Shown here one piece after another: positions 1 through 5,955 of a stretch of DNA of 5,955 nucleotides. The notes under the pieces were generated by a model. It was not told where the DNA came from. It was given only the letters and a program-made list of their open reading frames with translations, and did not search any database. Location of the stretch: positions 1 through 5,955 of the forward strand of contig JACQRY010000250.1 of assembly GCA_016206275.1 (NCBI GenBank), in the 5' to 3' direction. A program made the translations under genes and the position numbers. The stretch comes from Nitrososphaerota archaeon. GTDB taxonomy: Archaea > Thermoproteota > Nitrososphaeria > Nitrososphaerales > JACQRY01. The stretch's first letter is position 1. Each line of letters opens with the position of its first letter.

Positions 1-26
1 AAAGACAGCCAGTCGCGAAGAAAAAA

Positions 27-1184
27 ATGACAACATCCGTGATCAGATCAAAAGCAGCGGTAAGCCGTGTGCTTATCGGAGGCGTATTGGCCCTAGTGGT
101 CGTTGCAGGCGTTCTAGGCTTCCTAGCGACTCAGACGCAACCAGAAACAAATTCCACGAACCAAACTGAACTCCTAACATTGAACGGCGCCGGAGCAACA
201 TTCCCCTTCCCCCTCATCGCTAAGATGAGTGATGAATATCTTAAGGTAAAGCCGAATATCCAAGTCAACTACCAGTCCATCGGCAGTGGAGGAGGAATCG
301 CGCAACACGTAGCAAAGACCGTTGACTTCGCAGCGTCTGATGCTCCGCTAACTGACGAGCAGTTTGCCAACGCCGCAGGAACTCTCACTATACCCTTCAC
401 CATCGGCACAGTCGTTCCAACTTACAATGTGCCGGAAGCAAAGGAACGATTGAAGTTCACTGGCGAAATCCTTGCAGAAATATTCTTAGCTAAGATCAAG
501 AAGTGGAATGATCCACGACTAGTTGAGCTTAATCCTGAGCTTCAAAACGTCGACAAGGACATTATAGTAGTTCACAGATCTGACGGTAGCGGAACCACAT
601 TTGTGTGGGTAAACTACCTGTCTGACGTCAGCGTTGAATGGAGAGAAAAAGTCGGCAAAAGCACTTCGGTCAACTGGCCCGCAGGCCTCGGAGGCAAAGG
701 TAATGAAGGCGTAGCAGGCTTAATCGGTCAGAACCCCCACTCGATAGGCTACAACGAGCTCGCCTACGCTAAGCTCAACAACATCCCATATGGAGCAGTG
801 CGAAACGCTGCTGGTGAATACATCATTGCAGACTTGGAAGCATCAGCCAAAGCTGCAGCCGCGGCAGCTCTCACGCTTCCTAAGGGTGACGCCACATGGT
901 CAAAAGTAAGCATCATCGACGAGATCTATGACAATGCAGACGCCAAGGGAGCGTATCCAGTTACCAGCTTCAGCTACTTCTTCATCTATAAAGAATTCAA
1001 CGTCAGGCCGGGGATGGCTGCTGGTACGGCTAGAGCAGTTCTAGACTGGCTCTGGTGGGCAGTACACGACGGCCAGAGCTACGCGGAAAACTTGGTGTAT
1101 GTACCCCTCCCAGAAGAAGTCGTCAGACTGAATGAAGAGACCCTCAGAATGGCGACTTTCAACGGCCAGCCTATCTTACGGTAA
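27..1184 (+). CDS. pstS: Phosphate ABC transporter substrate-binding protein PstS, membrane-anchored
   Basis: Extracytoplasmic receptor of the Pst uptake system; it binds inorganic phosphate and delivers it to PstC/PstA. The 385-residue product starts with a short basic segment and a hydrophobic stretch (about residues 15-34), then a T/N/Q-rich linker. No lipobox cysteine follows, so it is probably held by an uncleaved or signal-type helix. The phosphate-site motifs of the family are all present: GAGATF at 54-59 (T58, F59), IGSGGG at 85-90 (S87), ASD at 103-105 (D105) and RSDGSGT at 184-190 (R184, D186, S188, G189, T190). These align with the ligand residues of E. coli PstS. LGGKGNEG (221-228) is another family hallmark. 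It is first in the operon, as usual. The start is uncertain: no Shine-Dalgarno site precedes ATG 27 and the frame stays open to the window edge, so a start further upstream is possible. Confidence 0.95.
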   Translation: MTTSVIRSKAAVSRVLIGGVLALVVVAGVLGFLATQTQPETNSTNQTELLTLNGAGATFPFPLIAKMSDEYLKVKPNIQVNYQSIGSGGGIAQHVAKTVDFAASDAPLTDEQFANAAGTLTIPFTIGTVVPTYNVPEAKERLKFTGEILAEIFLAKIKKWNDPRLVELNPELQNVDKDIIVVHRSDGSGTTFVWVNYLSDVSVEWREKVGKSTSVNWPAGLGGKGNEGVAGLIGQNPHSIGYNELAYAKLNNIPYGAVRNAAGEYIIADLEASAKAAAAAALTLPKGDATWSKVSIIDEIYDNADAKGAYPVTSFSYFFIYKEFNVRPGMAAGTARAVLDWLWWAVHDGQSYAENLVYVPLPEEVVRLNEETLRMATFNGQPILR

Positions 1185-1207
1185 AGAGCTGGCACCCTCC
1201 TTTTTTT
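1165..1207 (+). terminator. Possible partial terminator or attenuator at the pstS end: bulged hairpin plus T7
   Basis: GCCAGC (1165-1170) pairs perfectly with GCTGGC (1188-1193), and TCTT (1174-1177) with AAGA (1184-1187). This gives a 10-bp stem with a three-base bulge (1171-1173) and the six-base loop ACGGTA, with the pstS stop codon inside it. Seven pyrimidine-rich bases then lead to a run of seven T (1201-1207). The spacing is longer than in a classic bacterial intrinsic terminator, but oligo-T alone can stop archaeal RNA polymerase. Because pstCAB must still be expressed, partial termination or 3'-end stabilisation of a pstS message is the likeliest role. The pairing is seen in the sequence; the function is inferred. 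Confidence 0.5.
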
Positions 1208-1213
1208 ATCCAA

Positions 1214-1235
1214 CTACCCCAGAATATGGGGGTAG
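1214..1235 (+). promoter_or_regulatory. Stem-loop just upstream of pstC that could mask its translation start region
   Basis: CTACCCC (1214-1220) and GGGGTAG (1229-1235) form a perfect 7-bp inverted repeat around the eight-base loop AGAATATG, ending seven bases before the pstC ATG. The only G-rich, Shine-Dalgarno-like segment ahead of pstC (1228-1233) lies mostly inside the right arm, so folding would hide it. The stem could also protect the 5' end of a processed pstCAB message. No T tract follows it, so it is not itself a terminator. Role inferred. Confidence 0.4.
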
Positions 1236-1242
1236 ACGAATT

Positions 1243-2172
1243 ATGCCTAAAGAAATCACTGGTGATAGAGTCTTCACTTGGCTCGCTGCTGGAATAGGGA
1301 GCAGCGTCATAATCATCATATTTCTAATGGCTTACGAATTAATCAAAGAGTCAAGACTGGCTATTGACAAATATGGCTTGGGATTCGTCTGGGGAACTAC
1401 TTGGGACCCAGTTTTCTTCGAATTTGGCGCTCTTCCGCTTATTTGGGGAACCCTTGTCACCTCAGCTATAGCCCTTCTACTGGCTGTTCCAGTTAGCATC
1501 GGAGTCGCCTTGGTATTATCGCATTTCTCACCTGTCCGCTTCCGGTTCGCAATCTCGTTTCTCGTAGAATTGTTAGCTGCTATTCCAAGCGTCGTCTATG
1601 GTCTATGGGGATTATTCACTCTCGCGCCTATTCTTCGCGACTACATTTATCCACCTATCTCCTCAACACTGGGAAGCGTTGTTCCCATACTTGCTCCGCC
1701 AGTCATCGCATACTCAGTGATGACAGGCGGAGTAATTCTGGCCATCATGATTATACCAACCATCTCAGCTATTACCAGAGATGCCTTTGCCGCGGTTCCG
1801 TTAGCTCAGAGAGAGGCTGTGATATCTCTTGGTGCAACAAGGTGGGAGACAGCTAGGCTTGTGATGAGTTACGCTAGGTCCGGGATCATCGGAGCAACAA
1901 TACTGGGGCTTGGAAGAGCGGTAGGAGAGACTATGGCTGTGACCATGGTTATAGGAAACAGGTTCGAGATACCTTCCACACTCTTCCAACCAGGCTATAC
2001 AATGGCTGCAATAATAGCCAACGAATTCACCGAGGCAACCGAAGACATCTATCTTTCAGCTCTAATCGAAGTAGGCCTAGTCCTCTTCGCTGTCGCGTTA
2101 GTCATCAACATGTTCGCCCAAATAATCGTAAGGCGTTCCCTGAAGATGTTCAGAGGAGCAGTGAGAGAATAA
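1243..2172 (+). CDS. pstC: Phosphate ABC transporter permease PstC
   Basis: One of two integral membrane subunits forming the phosphate channel, pairing with PstA and docking on PstB. The 309-residue product has a first membrane helix at about 12-32 and further hydrophobic segments near 65-92, 104-130, 145-175, 213-236 and 272-296. The EAA coupling loop (REAVISLGATRWETARLV, 190-207) touches the ATPase. LGLGRAVGETMAVTMVIGN (221-239) is the PstC-type signature that separates it from PstA. I chose ATG 1243, giving the sequence MPKEITGDRV. An in-frame ATG at 1132 would add 37 residues, overlap pstS by 53 bases and read through the hairpin and T tract, and those residues do not look like PstC. No strong accessible ribosome site is visible. 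pstA begins three bases after the stop. Confidence 0.95.
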   Translation: MPKEITGDRVFTWLAAGIGSSVIIIIFLMAYELIKESRLAIDKYGLGFVWGTTWDPVFFEFGALPLIWGTLVTSAIALLLAVPVSIGVALVLSHFSPVRFRFAISFLVELLAAIPSVVYGLWGLFTLAPILRDYIYPPISSTLGSVVPILAPPVIAYSVMTGGVILAIMIIPTISAITRDAFAAVPLAQREAVISLGATRWETARLVMSYARSGIIGATILGLGRAVGETMAVTMVIGNRFEIPSTLFQPGYTMAAIIANEFTEATEDIYLSALIEVGLVLFAVALVINMFAQIIVRRSLKMFRGAVRE

Positions 2173-2175
2173 GAC

Positions 2176-3012
2176 ATGGATAACTATGCAGTTAGGAAAC
2201 TGAAGGAGAAGATTTTCCTAAGCTTCGCGTGGCTGGCACTATTACTGACAGCTATCATCCTAGTCGTCATATTAGGACAAGTCGTCTACAACGGGGCTTC
2301 AGCGATTAACATAGGCTTCTTCTTTGAAAGACCTGCGCCTCCCGGCGAACCAGGGGGCGGCATAGGGCCGGGTATTCAAGGAACAGTGGTTCTCATGGCT
2401 TTAGCCTCTTTGATGGGTATTCCACTAGGAATCATCGCGGGTATCTATATGGCTGAGTTCAGCGAGTCGAAGCTGGCCTCTGCAATAAGATATTTTAATG
2501 ATGTTCTAACCGAGTTTCCGTCCATAGTGATCGGTGTATTTGCCTATACGTCGATCGTGATTTTCATGAGAACGTTTTCAGCTATTGCAGGCGCATTTGC
2601 TTTGGCAATCATAATGATTCCGATCGTGGCTCGAACCACAGAGGAGTCTGTAAAGCTTGTTCCCGCAAGCATAAGGGAAGCAGCTCTAGCTCTAGGCATA
2701 CCGCGTTGGAAGACGACGCTTAGGATAGTGTTGAGCACCGCTAGGCAGGGTACTATAACGGGGATAATGTTGTCACTTGGCAGGATTGCAGGTGAGACAG
2801 CGCCTCTGATAGTTACAGTGGGCTTCTCCTTCTTCTATTTCGGAGGGTTTGACAAGCCTGTAGCTGCTCTTCCACTGTATATCTACACTTTCGCTATATC
2901 GCCTTTTGAAAGCTGGAGGAGCCTTGCGTGGGGCTCAGCCCTCGTCTTGGTAATAATGGTGCTGGTGGTCAACATAGTGGTGAGAACCATTACGCGTCAA
3001 AAGTATAGGTGA
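2176..3012 (+). CDS. pstA: Phosphate ABC transporter permease PstA
   Basis: Second membrane subunit of the phosphate channel. The 278-residue product has a first helix at about 14-36, a periplasm-side loop with GGIGPGIQGT (61-70, the PstA form of a conserved motif), then helices near 70-92, 112-132, 135-152, 192-220 and 252-270. The EAA loop is REAALALGIPRWKTTLRIVL (167-186), and GRIAGETAPLI (202-212) is the PstA counterpart of the PstC GRAVGET motif. Length is normal. It starts three bases after pstC; GTGA (2161-2164) is a weak ribosome-site match 11 bases ahead, so coupling to pstC translation is likely. Its stop TGA lies within the pstB ribosome site. Confidence 0.95.
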   Translation: MDNYAVRKLKEKIFLSFAWLALLLTAIILVVILGQVVYNGASAINIGFFFERPAPPGEPGGGIGPGIQGTVVLMALASLMGIPLGIIAGIYMAEFSESKLASAIRYFNDVLTEFPSIVIGVFAYTSIVIFMRTFSAIAGAFALAIIMIPIVARTTEESVKLVPASIREAALALGIPRWKTTLRIVLSTARQGTITGIMLSLGRIAGETAPLIVTVGFSFFYFGGFDKPVAALPLYIYTFAISPFESWRSLAWGSALVLVIMVLVVNIVVRTITRQKYR

Positions 3013-3013
3013 T
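3007..3013 (+). promoter_or_regulatory. Ribosome binding site of pstB overlapping the pstA stop
   Basis: AGGTGAT is a seven-base match to the complement of the conserved 16S rRNA tail. It contains the pstA stop TGA (3010-3012) and sits three bases before the pstB ATG at 3017. The arrangement favours coupled translation of pstA and pstB. Confidence 0.75.
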
Positions 3014-3016
3014 AGG

Positions 3017-3775
3017 ATGGCGTATAAATTCGAAGTTGAACAGGTTGATGCATGGTTTGGGGCAAAGCAAGCCCTTAAACAGATTAGCATGAAGATCAAA
3101 GAGAATAGCATTACAGCAATAATAGGGCCTTCAGGGTGTGGCAAAACTACTCTGTTACGATGCTTCAACAGGATGCATGAATTGGTGCCTGATGCCAGAG
3201 TCTCTGGTCGGCTTCTCTTCGATGGGCAAAACATCTATGATGACGATGTGGATCCTGTGAAGATCAGGCGTCGCATGGGGATGGTTTTTCAGAGGGCGAA
3301 TCCCTTCCCTATGATGTCGATCTTCGATAATGTGGCGGTTGGGTTGAAGATGAACGGTGTAAGAAACAAGGCTAAGCTGAGAGAGGCTGTGGAGCGCAGC
3401 TTGAAGAGGGCGTATCTCTGGGATGAGGTTAACGATGCACTTGACAAGTCAGGGGTTAGTCTCTCAGGAGGACAGCAGCAGAGGCTTTGCATAGCAAGGG
3501 CCCTCGCTGTCGAGCCTGAGGTGATATTGATGGACGAACCTTGTTCAGCACTAGACCCTACTGCTACGGCGAAGATAGAGCAGTTGATAATGGGTTTGAA
3601 GGAGCAGTACACGGTGGTTATCGTTACCCACAATATGCAGCAGGCTGCTCGAGTTTCTGATTACACTGCTTTTCTTTATTTAGGCGAGCTCGTAGAGTAT
3701 GCGGAGACTGTTCCACTCTTTGAAAACCCTAGGATGGAGTTGACGGAGCAGTACATAACGGGTAAGTTTGGGTAG
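3017..3775 (+). CDS. pstB: Phosphate ABC transporter ATP-binding protein PstB
   Basis: Cytoplasmic ATPase that works as a dimer beneath PstC/PstA to power phosphate import. All nucleotide-binding motifs are intact in 252 residues: Walker A GPSGCGKTT (37-45), Q-loop with Q92 in MVFQRANPFP (89-98), signature LSGGQQQR (149-156), Walker B ILMDEP (170-175), D-loop SALD (177-180) and switch H205 in VTHNMQQAARVSD. PstB-specific marks include CFNRMHE (49-55), NPFPMMSI (95-102), LWDEV (134-138) and the terminal YITGKFG. Length is typical of PstB. The ribosome site AGGTGAT supports ATG 3017. A second strong site starts six bases after its stop and serves phoU. Confidence 0.97.
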   Translation: MAYKFEVEQVDAWFGAKQALKQISMKIKENSITAIIGPSGCGKTTLLRCFNRMHELVPDARVSGRLLFDGQNIYDDDVDPVKIRRRMGMVFQRANPFPMMSIFDNVAVGLKMNGVRNKAKLREAVERSLKRAYLWDEVNDALDKSGVSLSGGQQQRLCIARALAVEPEVILMDEPCSALDPTATAKIEQLIMGLKEQYTVVIVTHNMQQAARVSDYTAFLYLGELVEYAETVPLFENPRMELTEQYITGKFG

Positions 3776-3780
3776 AGAGG

Positions 3781-3787
3781 GGTGATC
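3781..3787 (+). promoter_or_regulatory. Ribosome binding site that fixes the phoU start at ATG 3794
   Basis: GGTGATC matches seven bases of the 16S tail complement and ends six bases before ATG 3794. An in-frame GTG at 3782 lies inside this site and so is unlikely to be the start; using it would leave only poor matches further upstream. The site therefore argues for a protein four residues shorter than the longest reading. Confidence 0.75.
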
Positions 3788-3793
3788 TGGAAA

Positions 3794-4429
3794 ATGGTTA
3801 GATTGATGGATATTGGCCTTGAAAGACTCAAGAACATGACCATTGATATGGCTAAGCTATCTGAGAACACTGTTTCAACTGCAATAGATGCCTACATTCA
3901 GAGTAAGGATGTTAGTGGTGAAATCCATAAGTGGTCTGAAGAGCTTAGGATCCTGCAAGATGAAGTCAGCGAACTGGCGGTTGAGGTAATTGCTAGGTAT
4001 CAGCCCGTTGCCTCAGATCTGAGATTCATAAGGTCATGCATGGAGATCTCCTACGGGTTCTCCCGTTTCGGAAGGTATGCTTACGACATATCTCAGGTTC
4101 TGGGAACATTTGGAGACCTTTCAAAGTGTGATAAGAGCTTGGTGAAGAAAGCTGGGGAACAAGCCAAAGAAATGATCAGAATGAGCATCAAATCCTTCAC
4201 TGGCAGGGATGCGGAATTAGCGAAGAAGGTGAGAAATATGGATAGTGTGGTTGATGAGATTTATTTGCAAGGTGTTGAGAATGCTGCCAAGACCCGGCAA
4301 GATGATTTCAAATGCTCGGTTTCAGCACTCCTGATCCTGCGCTATCTGGAGAGAATTGCTGATCACGCGACTTATATCGGCGACTCTGTTGTCTACACTA
4401 TAACTGGAGAGCGCTCCCCGAGAAAGTGA
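3794..4429 (+). CDS. phoU: PhoU-family phosphate transport regulator
   Basis: Cytoplasmic helical protein that restrains or tunes the Pst transporter; in bacteria it also links Pst to the PhoR kinase, but no kinase gene is visible here. From ATG 3794 it has 211 residues, normal for PhoU, arranged as two three-helix repeats (about 8-105 and 115-205). The first repeat contains RYQPVASDLRFIR (68-80), a strong family motif. The second contains LRYLERIADHATYIGDSVVY (182-201), with metal-site residues E186 and D190. In the first repeat the equivalent of LERIGDYA reads FSRFGRYA (89-96), so the E...D pair is replaced by S90 and R94, and that metal site looks degenerate. The gene follows pstB by 18 bases, the standard order. 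The protein is hydrophilic with no membrane segment. Confidence 0.92.
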   Translation: MVRLMDIGLERLKNMTIDMAKLSENTVSTAIDAYIQSKDVSGEIHKWSEELRILQDEVSELAVEVIARYQPVASDLRFIRSCMEISYGFSRFGRYAYDISQVLGTFGDLSKCDKSLVKKAGEQAKEMIRMSIKSFTGRDAELAKKVRNMDSVVDEIYLQGVENAAKTRQDDFKCSVSALLILRYLERIADHATYIGDSVVYTITGERSPRK

Positions 4430-4443
4430 ACCCTCCTCATCGC

Positions 4444-4448
4444 AGGAG
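4444..4448 (+). promoter_or_regulatory. Ribosome binding site supporting the TTG start of the ABC ATPase
   Basis: AGGAG sits nine bases ahead of TTG 4458. No in-frame ATG or GTG occurs near the expected N-terminus, so this site plus the family-typical N-terminal length decide the start. Confidence 0.6.
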
Positions 4449-4457
4449 CAGCAAAGC

Positions 4458-5387
4458 TTGAGTAATGTCGTAATCGAAGTCTCAGATCTTGCCAAGAGGT
4501 ATGGCAGTCTAAACGCTGTAGACGGTATTTCGTTTGACGTAAAAGCCAACGAAATCTTTGCTTTTCTAGGTCCGAACGGAGCAGGTAAAACTACTACCAT
4601 AGAGATTTTGCAGTGTCTGCGTCGTCCCACGTCAGGGATCGCCAAGGTATTGGGGCTTGACATAGCGAATAATGGTAATGGTAAGGAGATTAGAAGGCGC
4701 ATCGGTGTTCTTCCTCAAGACTTCAATGGACTAGACAGGCTGACTGTGAAGGAGAACATATCTTTGTTCGCCTCGATGTATGGTCGTGCTCGTGACCCTG
4801 ATGAATTAATCCGGCTTCTGGATCTTGAAGATAAAGCCAAGACTAGGTTTGACAAGCTGTCAGGCGGCCTAAAGCAGAGAGTTGGAATCGCCGCGGCTTT
4901 GGTTAATGACCCAGATATTGTGTTCCTCGATGAGCCTACCACTGGGCTTGACCCGAAGTCTAGGCGTGAAGTTTGGCAGGTTATTCAAAGTTTGAAGCAA
5001 GAGGGGCGCACCGTATTTCTCACCACTCACTATATGGAGGAGGCGGAAAGATTGGCGGCTCGAATAGCTATCATTAACAGAGGCAGGATTGCGGCTATTG
5101 GCACTACTGGTGAGCTCCTTGAGAAGTATGGTGGCGACCGTTTCCTGATAATTGAAGATGTTCTATCTGAAAAGCTCAGCAGGTTGAAGAGCCAGTTCCC
5201 AGACCTGCGTGAAGCAAACAGTGATATTATGATTAGGGTTGAAAGCCTGAAGGACGTAAGTCAAGTTATAGAGACTTTGAATAATCTTGGCGTTAACCAA
5301 GGGATTCAGATACGTAACCCTAGTATTGAAAACGTGTTTCTACGGCTGGTTGGCGCTAGGTTGACTGAGGAGGGTAAGCTGGCCTGA
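4458..5387 (+). CDS. ABC-2 type exporter ATP-binding protein (DrrA/CcmA-like)
   Basis: Cytoplasmic ATPase expected to energise export through the adjacent ABC-2 permease; the cargo cannot be told from sequence. The 309-residue product has Walker A GPNGAGKTT (38-46), Q87 in VLPQDF, signature LSGGLKQR (134-141), Walker B IVFLDEP (154-160), D-loop TGLD (162-165) and switch H191 in TTHYMEEAERLA. LSGGLKQR, HYMEEAE and the C-terminal IENVFLRLVG motif (about 291-300) are typical of the drug, lipid and antibiotic-resistance exporter class, unlike PstB. A roughly 85-residue C-terminal extension follows the ATPase core. TTG 4458 places the N-terminus (SNVVIEVSDLAKRYG) where relatives begin. It lies 28 bases after phoU, so readthrough from the pst operon is plausible. 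Its TGA overlaps the next gene's start by four bases, indicating a coupled pair. Confidence 0.92.
   Translation: MSNVVIEVSDLAKRYGSLNAVDGISFDVKANEIFAFLGPNGAGKTTTIEILQCLRRPTSGIAKVLGLDIANNGNGKEIRRRIGVLPQDFNGLDRLTVKENISLFASMYGRARDPDELIRLLDLEDKAKTRFDKLSGGLKQRVGIAAALVNDPDIVFLDEPTTGLDPKSRREVWQVIQSLKQEGRTVFLTTHYMEEAERLAARIAIINRGRIAAIGTTGELLEKYGGDRFLIIEDVLSEKLSRLKSQFPDLREANSDIMIRVESLKDVSQVIETLNNLGVNQGIQIRNPSIENVFLRLVGARLTEEGKLA
5368..5373 (+). promoter_or_regulatory. Ribosome binding site for the ABC-2 permease, inside the ATPase gene
   Basis: AGGAGG is a full six-base Shine-Dalgarno match ending ten bases before CTG 5384. It is 55 bases from the first in-frame ATG (5429), so it cannot serve that codon. 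It supports initiation at CTG 5384. Confidence 0.65.
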
Positions 5388-5955
5388 GAAGAATCATAGC
5401 TATTGCCACTGCTATCGTCAAGAATTGGATGAGGAGCAGATCAGGCGTATTCTTCAGTGTTCTATTCCCTGTTATGCTCCTGTTGGTGTTTGCTACTGTC
5501 TTCAGTGGAACTAATTCCGGTCAATCCTCTCTTTACGTGCAGAACTTGGATCTTACGTCAACGGGTGCTCCCACAGAGCTTTCAGCGTCTTTCATAAGGG
5601 TGCTTAACCAGAGCGGTGCTTTTGATTTGAAGACGGTGCCTCCTAATGTTGAGGCTAAGAGCTATGTGCAGAATCAGCTGGGTGCCTTCGGCGGCACGTT
5701 TAGACTTCTTGTTCTTCCCGAAGAGTTTCATAATGATATGTTGAACGGTTCTCTGCGAGCTCGTCTAGGCGTTGTCAGTATGACTACTAGGAGTTTCTTG
5801 GAGGAGGCGGGGCCCTTTGTGCCTGCTGATCAACAAACTAGCATCAGAGAGGGTTTACAGCAGTTGGAGACTATGATCGAGCAGACTCCTATTAGAAATG
5901 TATCGGTTCTGTATGTGGCTGATCCAACTAATACTGCCTCCACCATAGTCCAGTC
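5384..5955 (+). CDS. ABC-2 type exporter permease, 3'-truncated by the window edge, apparent CTG start
   Basis: Membrane partner of the preceding ATPase; only the first 190 codons are present. The start of the protein reads (M)RRIIAIATAIVKNWMRSRSG, the amphipathic cytoplasmic lead-in usual for ABC-2 permeases, followed by one membrane helix at about 22-42. A long extracytoplasmic region of about 145 visible residues follows, without a second helix. This fits the ABC-2 subclass with a large outer domain between helices 1 and 2. VQNLD (52-56), LLVLPEEF and VLYVADPTNT are consistent with that domain. An in-frame TAA at 5375-5377 limits the start. CTG 5384 overlaps the ATPase stop as CTGA and has a good ribosome site; the first ATG (5429) would remove 15 residues that look family-typical. 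Cargo is unknown. The family call rests on motifs and context rather than a search. Confidence 0.85.
   Translation, partial: MRRIIAIATAIVKNWMRSRSGVFFSVLFPVMLLLVFATVFSGTNSGQSSLYVQNLDLTSTGAPTELSASFIRVLNQSGAFDLKTVPPNVEAKSYVQNQLGAFGGTFRLLVLPEEFHNDMLNGSLRARLGVVSMTTRSFLEEAGPFVPADQQTSIREGLQQLETMIEQTPIRNVSVLYVADPTNTASTIVQ

Noticed and set aside
1132..1242. In-frame ATG at 1132 as the pstC start
   Set aside because: It would overlap the end of pstS by 53 bases and code through the hairpins and T tract, and the added 37 residues do not resemble a PstC N-terminus. ATG 1243 fits the family.
1605..1856. Second plus-strand open frame inside pstC
   Set aside because: It is out of frame within the membrane-helix coding region; the product is Ser/His/Arg-rich with no domain, as expected from a frame shift of the pstC codons.
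2935..3633. Minus-strand open frames opposite pstA and pstB
   Set aside because: They are shadows of well-conserved coding sequence; their products are low-complexity and have no motif or ribosome site that I can support.
3782..3784. GTG start for phoU
   Set aside because: The codon lies inside the GGTGATC ribosome site that serves ATG 3794.
4372..4404. TATA-like sequences (TTATAT at 4372, CTATAA near 4398) as a promoter for the exporter genes
   Set aside because: They lie within phoU coding sequence and lack a convincing upstream BRE element. A/T hexamers this short are expected by chance.
4409..4416. Palindrome GAGCGCTC near the phoU end as a terminator or operator
   Set aside because: The eight-base palindrome has no loop and no T tract, sits inside codons and is not repeated elsewhere in the window as far as I can see.
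4322..4702. Minus-strand open frame across phoU and the exporter ATPase
   Set aside because: It is antisense to two genes with strong family motifs, spans their junction and shows no recognisable domain.

Overview
The window carries a complete high-affinity phosphate uptake operon, pstS-pstC-pstA-pstB-phoU, followed on the same strand by an ABC-2 (DrrA/DrrB-like) exporter whose permease runs off the right edge. All seven genes read left to right and nearly every base is coding. The largest gap, 58 bases between pstS and pstC, is also the only place with obvious non-coding structure.

Organism: probably an archaeon, but this is inference and a bacterium is not excluded. For it: PstS has an N-terminal hydrophobic anchor with no lipobox cysteine, arginine codons are often AGA/AGG, several genes have Shine-Dalgarno sites of the AGGTGAT/GGTGATC type, and a plain oligo-T tract follows pstS. 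The PstB core also resembles bacterial PstB, so protein similarity seen by eye does not settle it. Base composition is moderate.

Layout. Bases 1-26 are too short to hold a recognisable promoter. pstS (27-1184) encodes the membrane-anchored phosphate receptor. Bases 1165-1235 hold two potential RNA hairpins and a T7 tract, suited to making pstS mRNA more abundant than the downstream message. pstC (1243-2172), pstA (2176-3012) and pstB (3017-3775) are 3-4 bases apart and encode the two membrane subunits and the ATPase. phoU (best start 3794, end 4429) encodes the transport/signalling regulator. After 28 bases comes an ABC ATPase with a TTG start (4458-5387). Its stop overlaps, as CTGA, an apparent CTG start of an ABC-2 permease (5384 to beyond 5955).

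Working together: PstS captures phosphate outside the membrane and delivers it to the PstC/PstA channel. PstB powers uptake and PhoU tunes it. The downstream ATPase/permease pair should form a separate exporter of unknown cargo; its place behind phoU suggests shared transcription but does not prove shared function.

No CRISPR array, tRNA, rRNA, insertion sequence or integrase is visible. I see no novel multi-gene system. The points worth a second look are the pstS-pstC hairpins, the CTG start, the degenerate first metal motif of PhoU, and the exporter linked to the pst operon.
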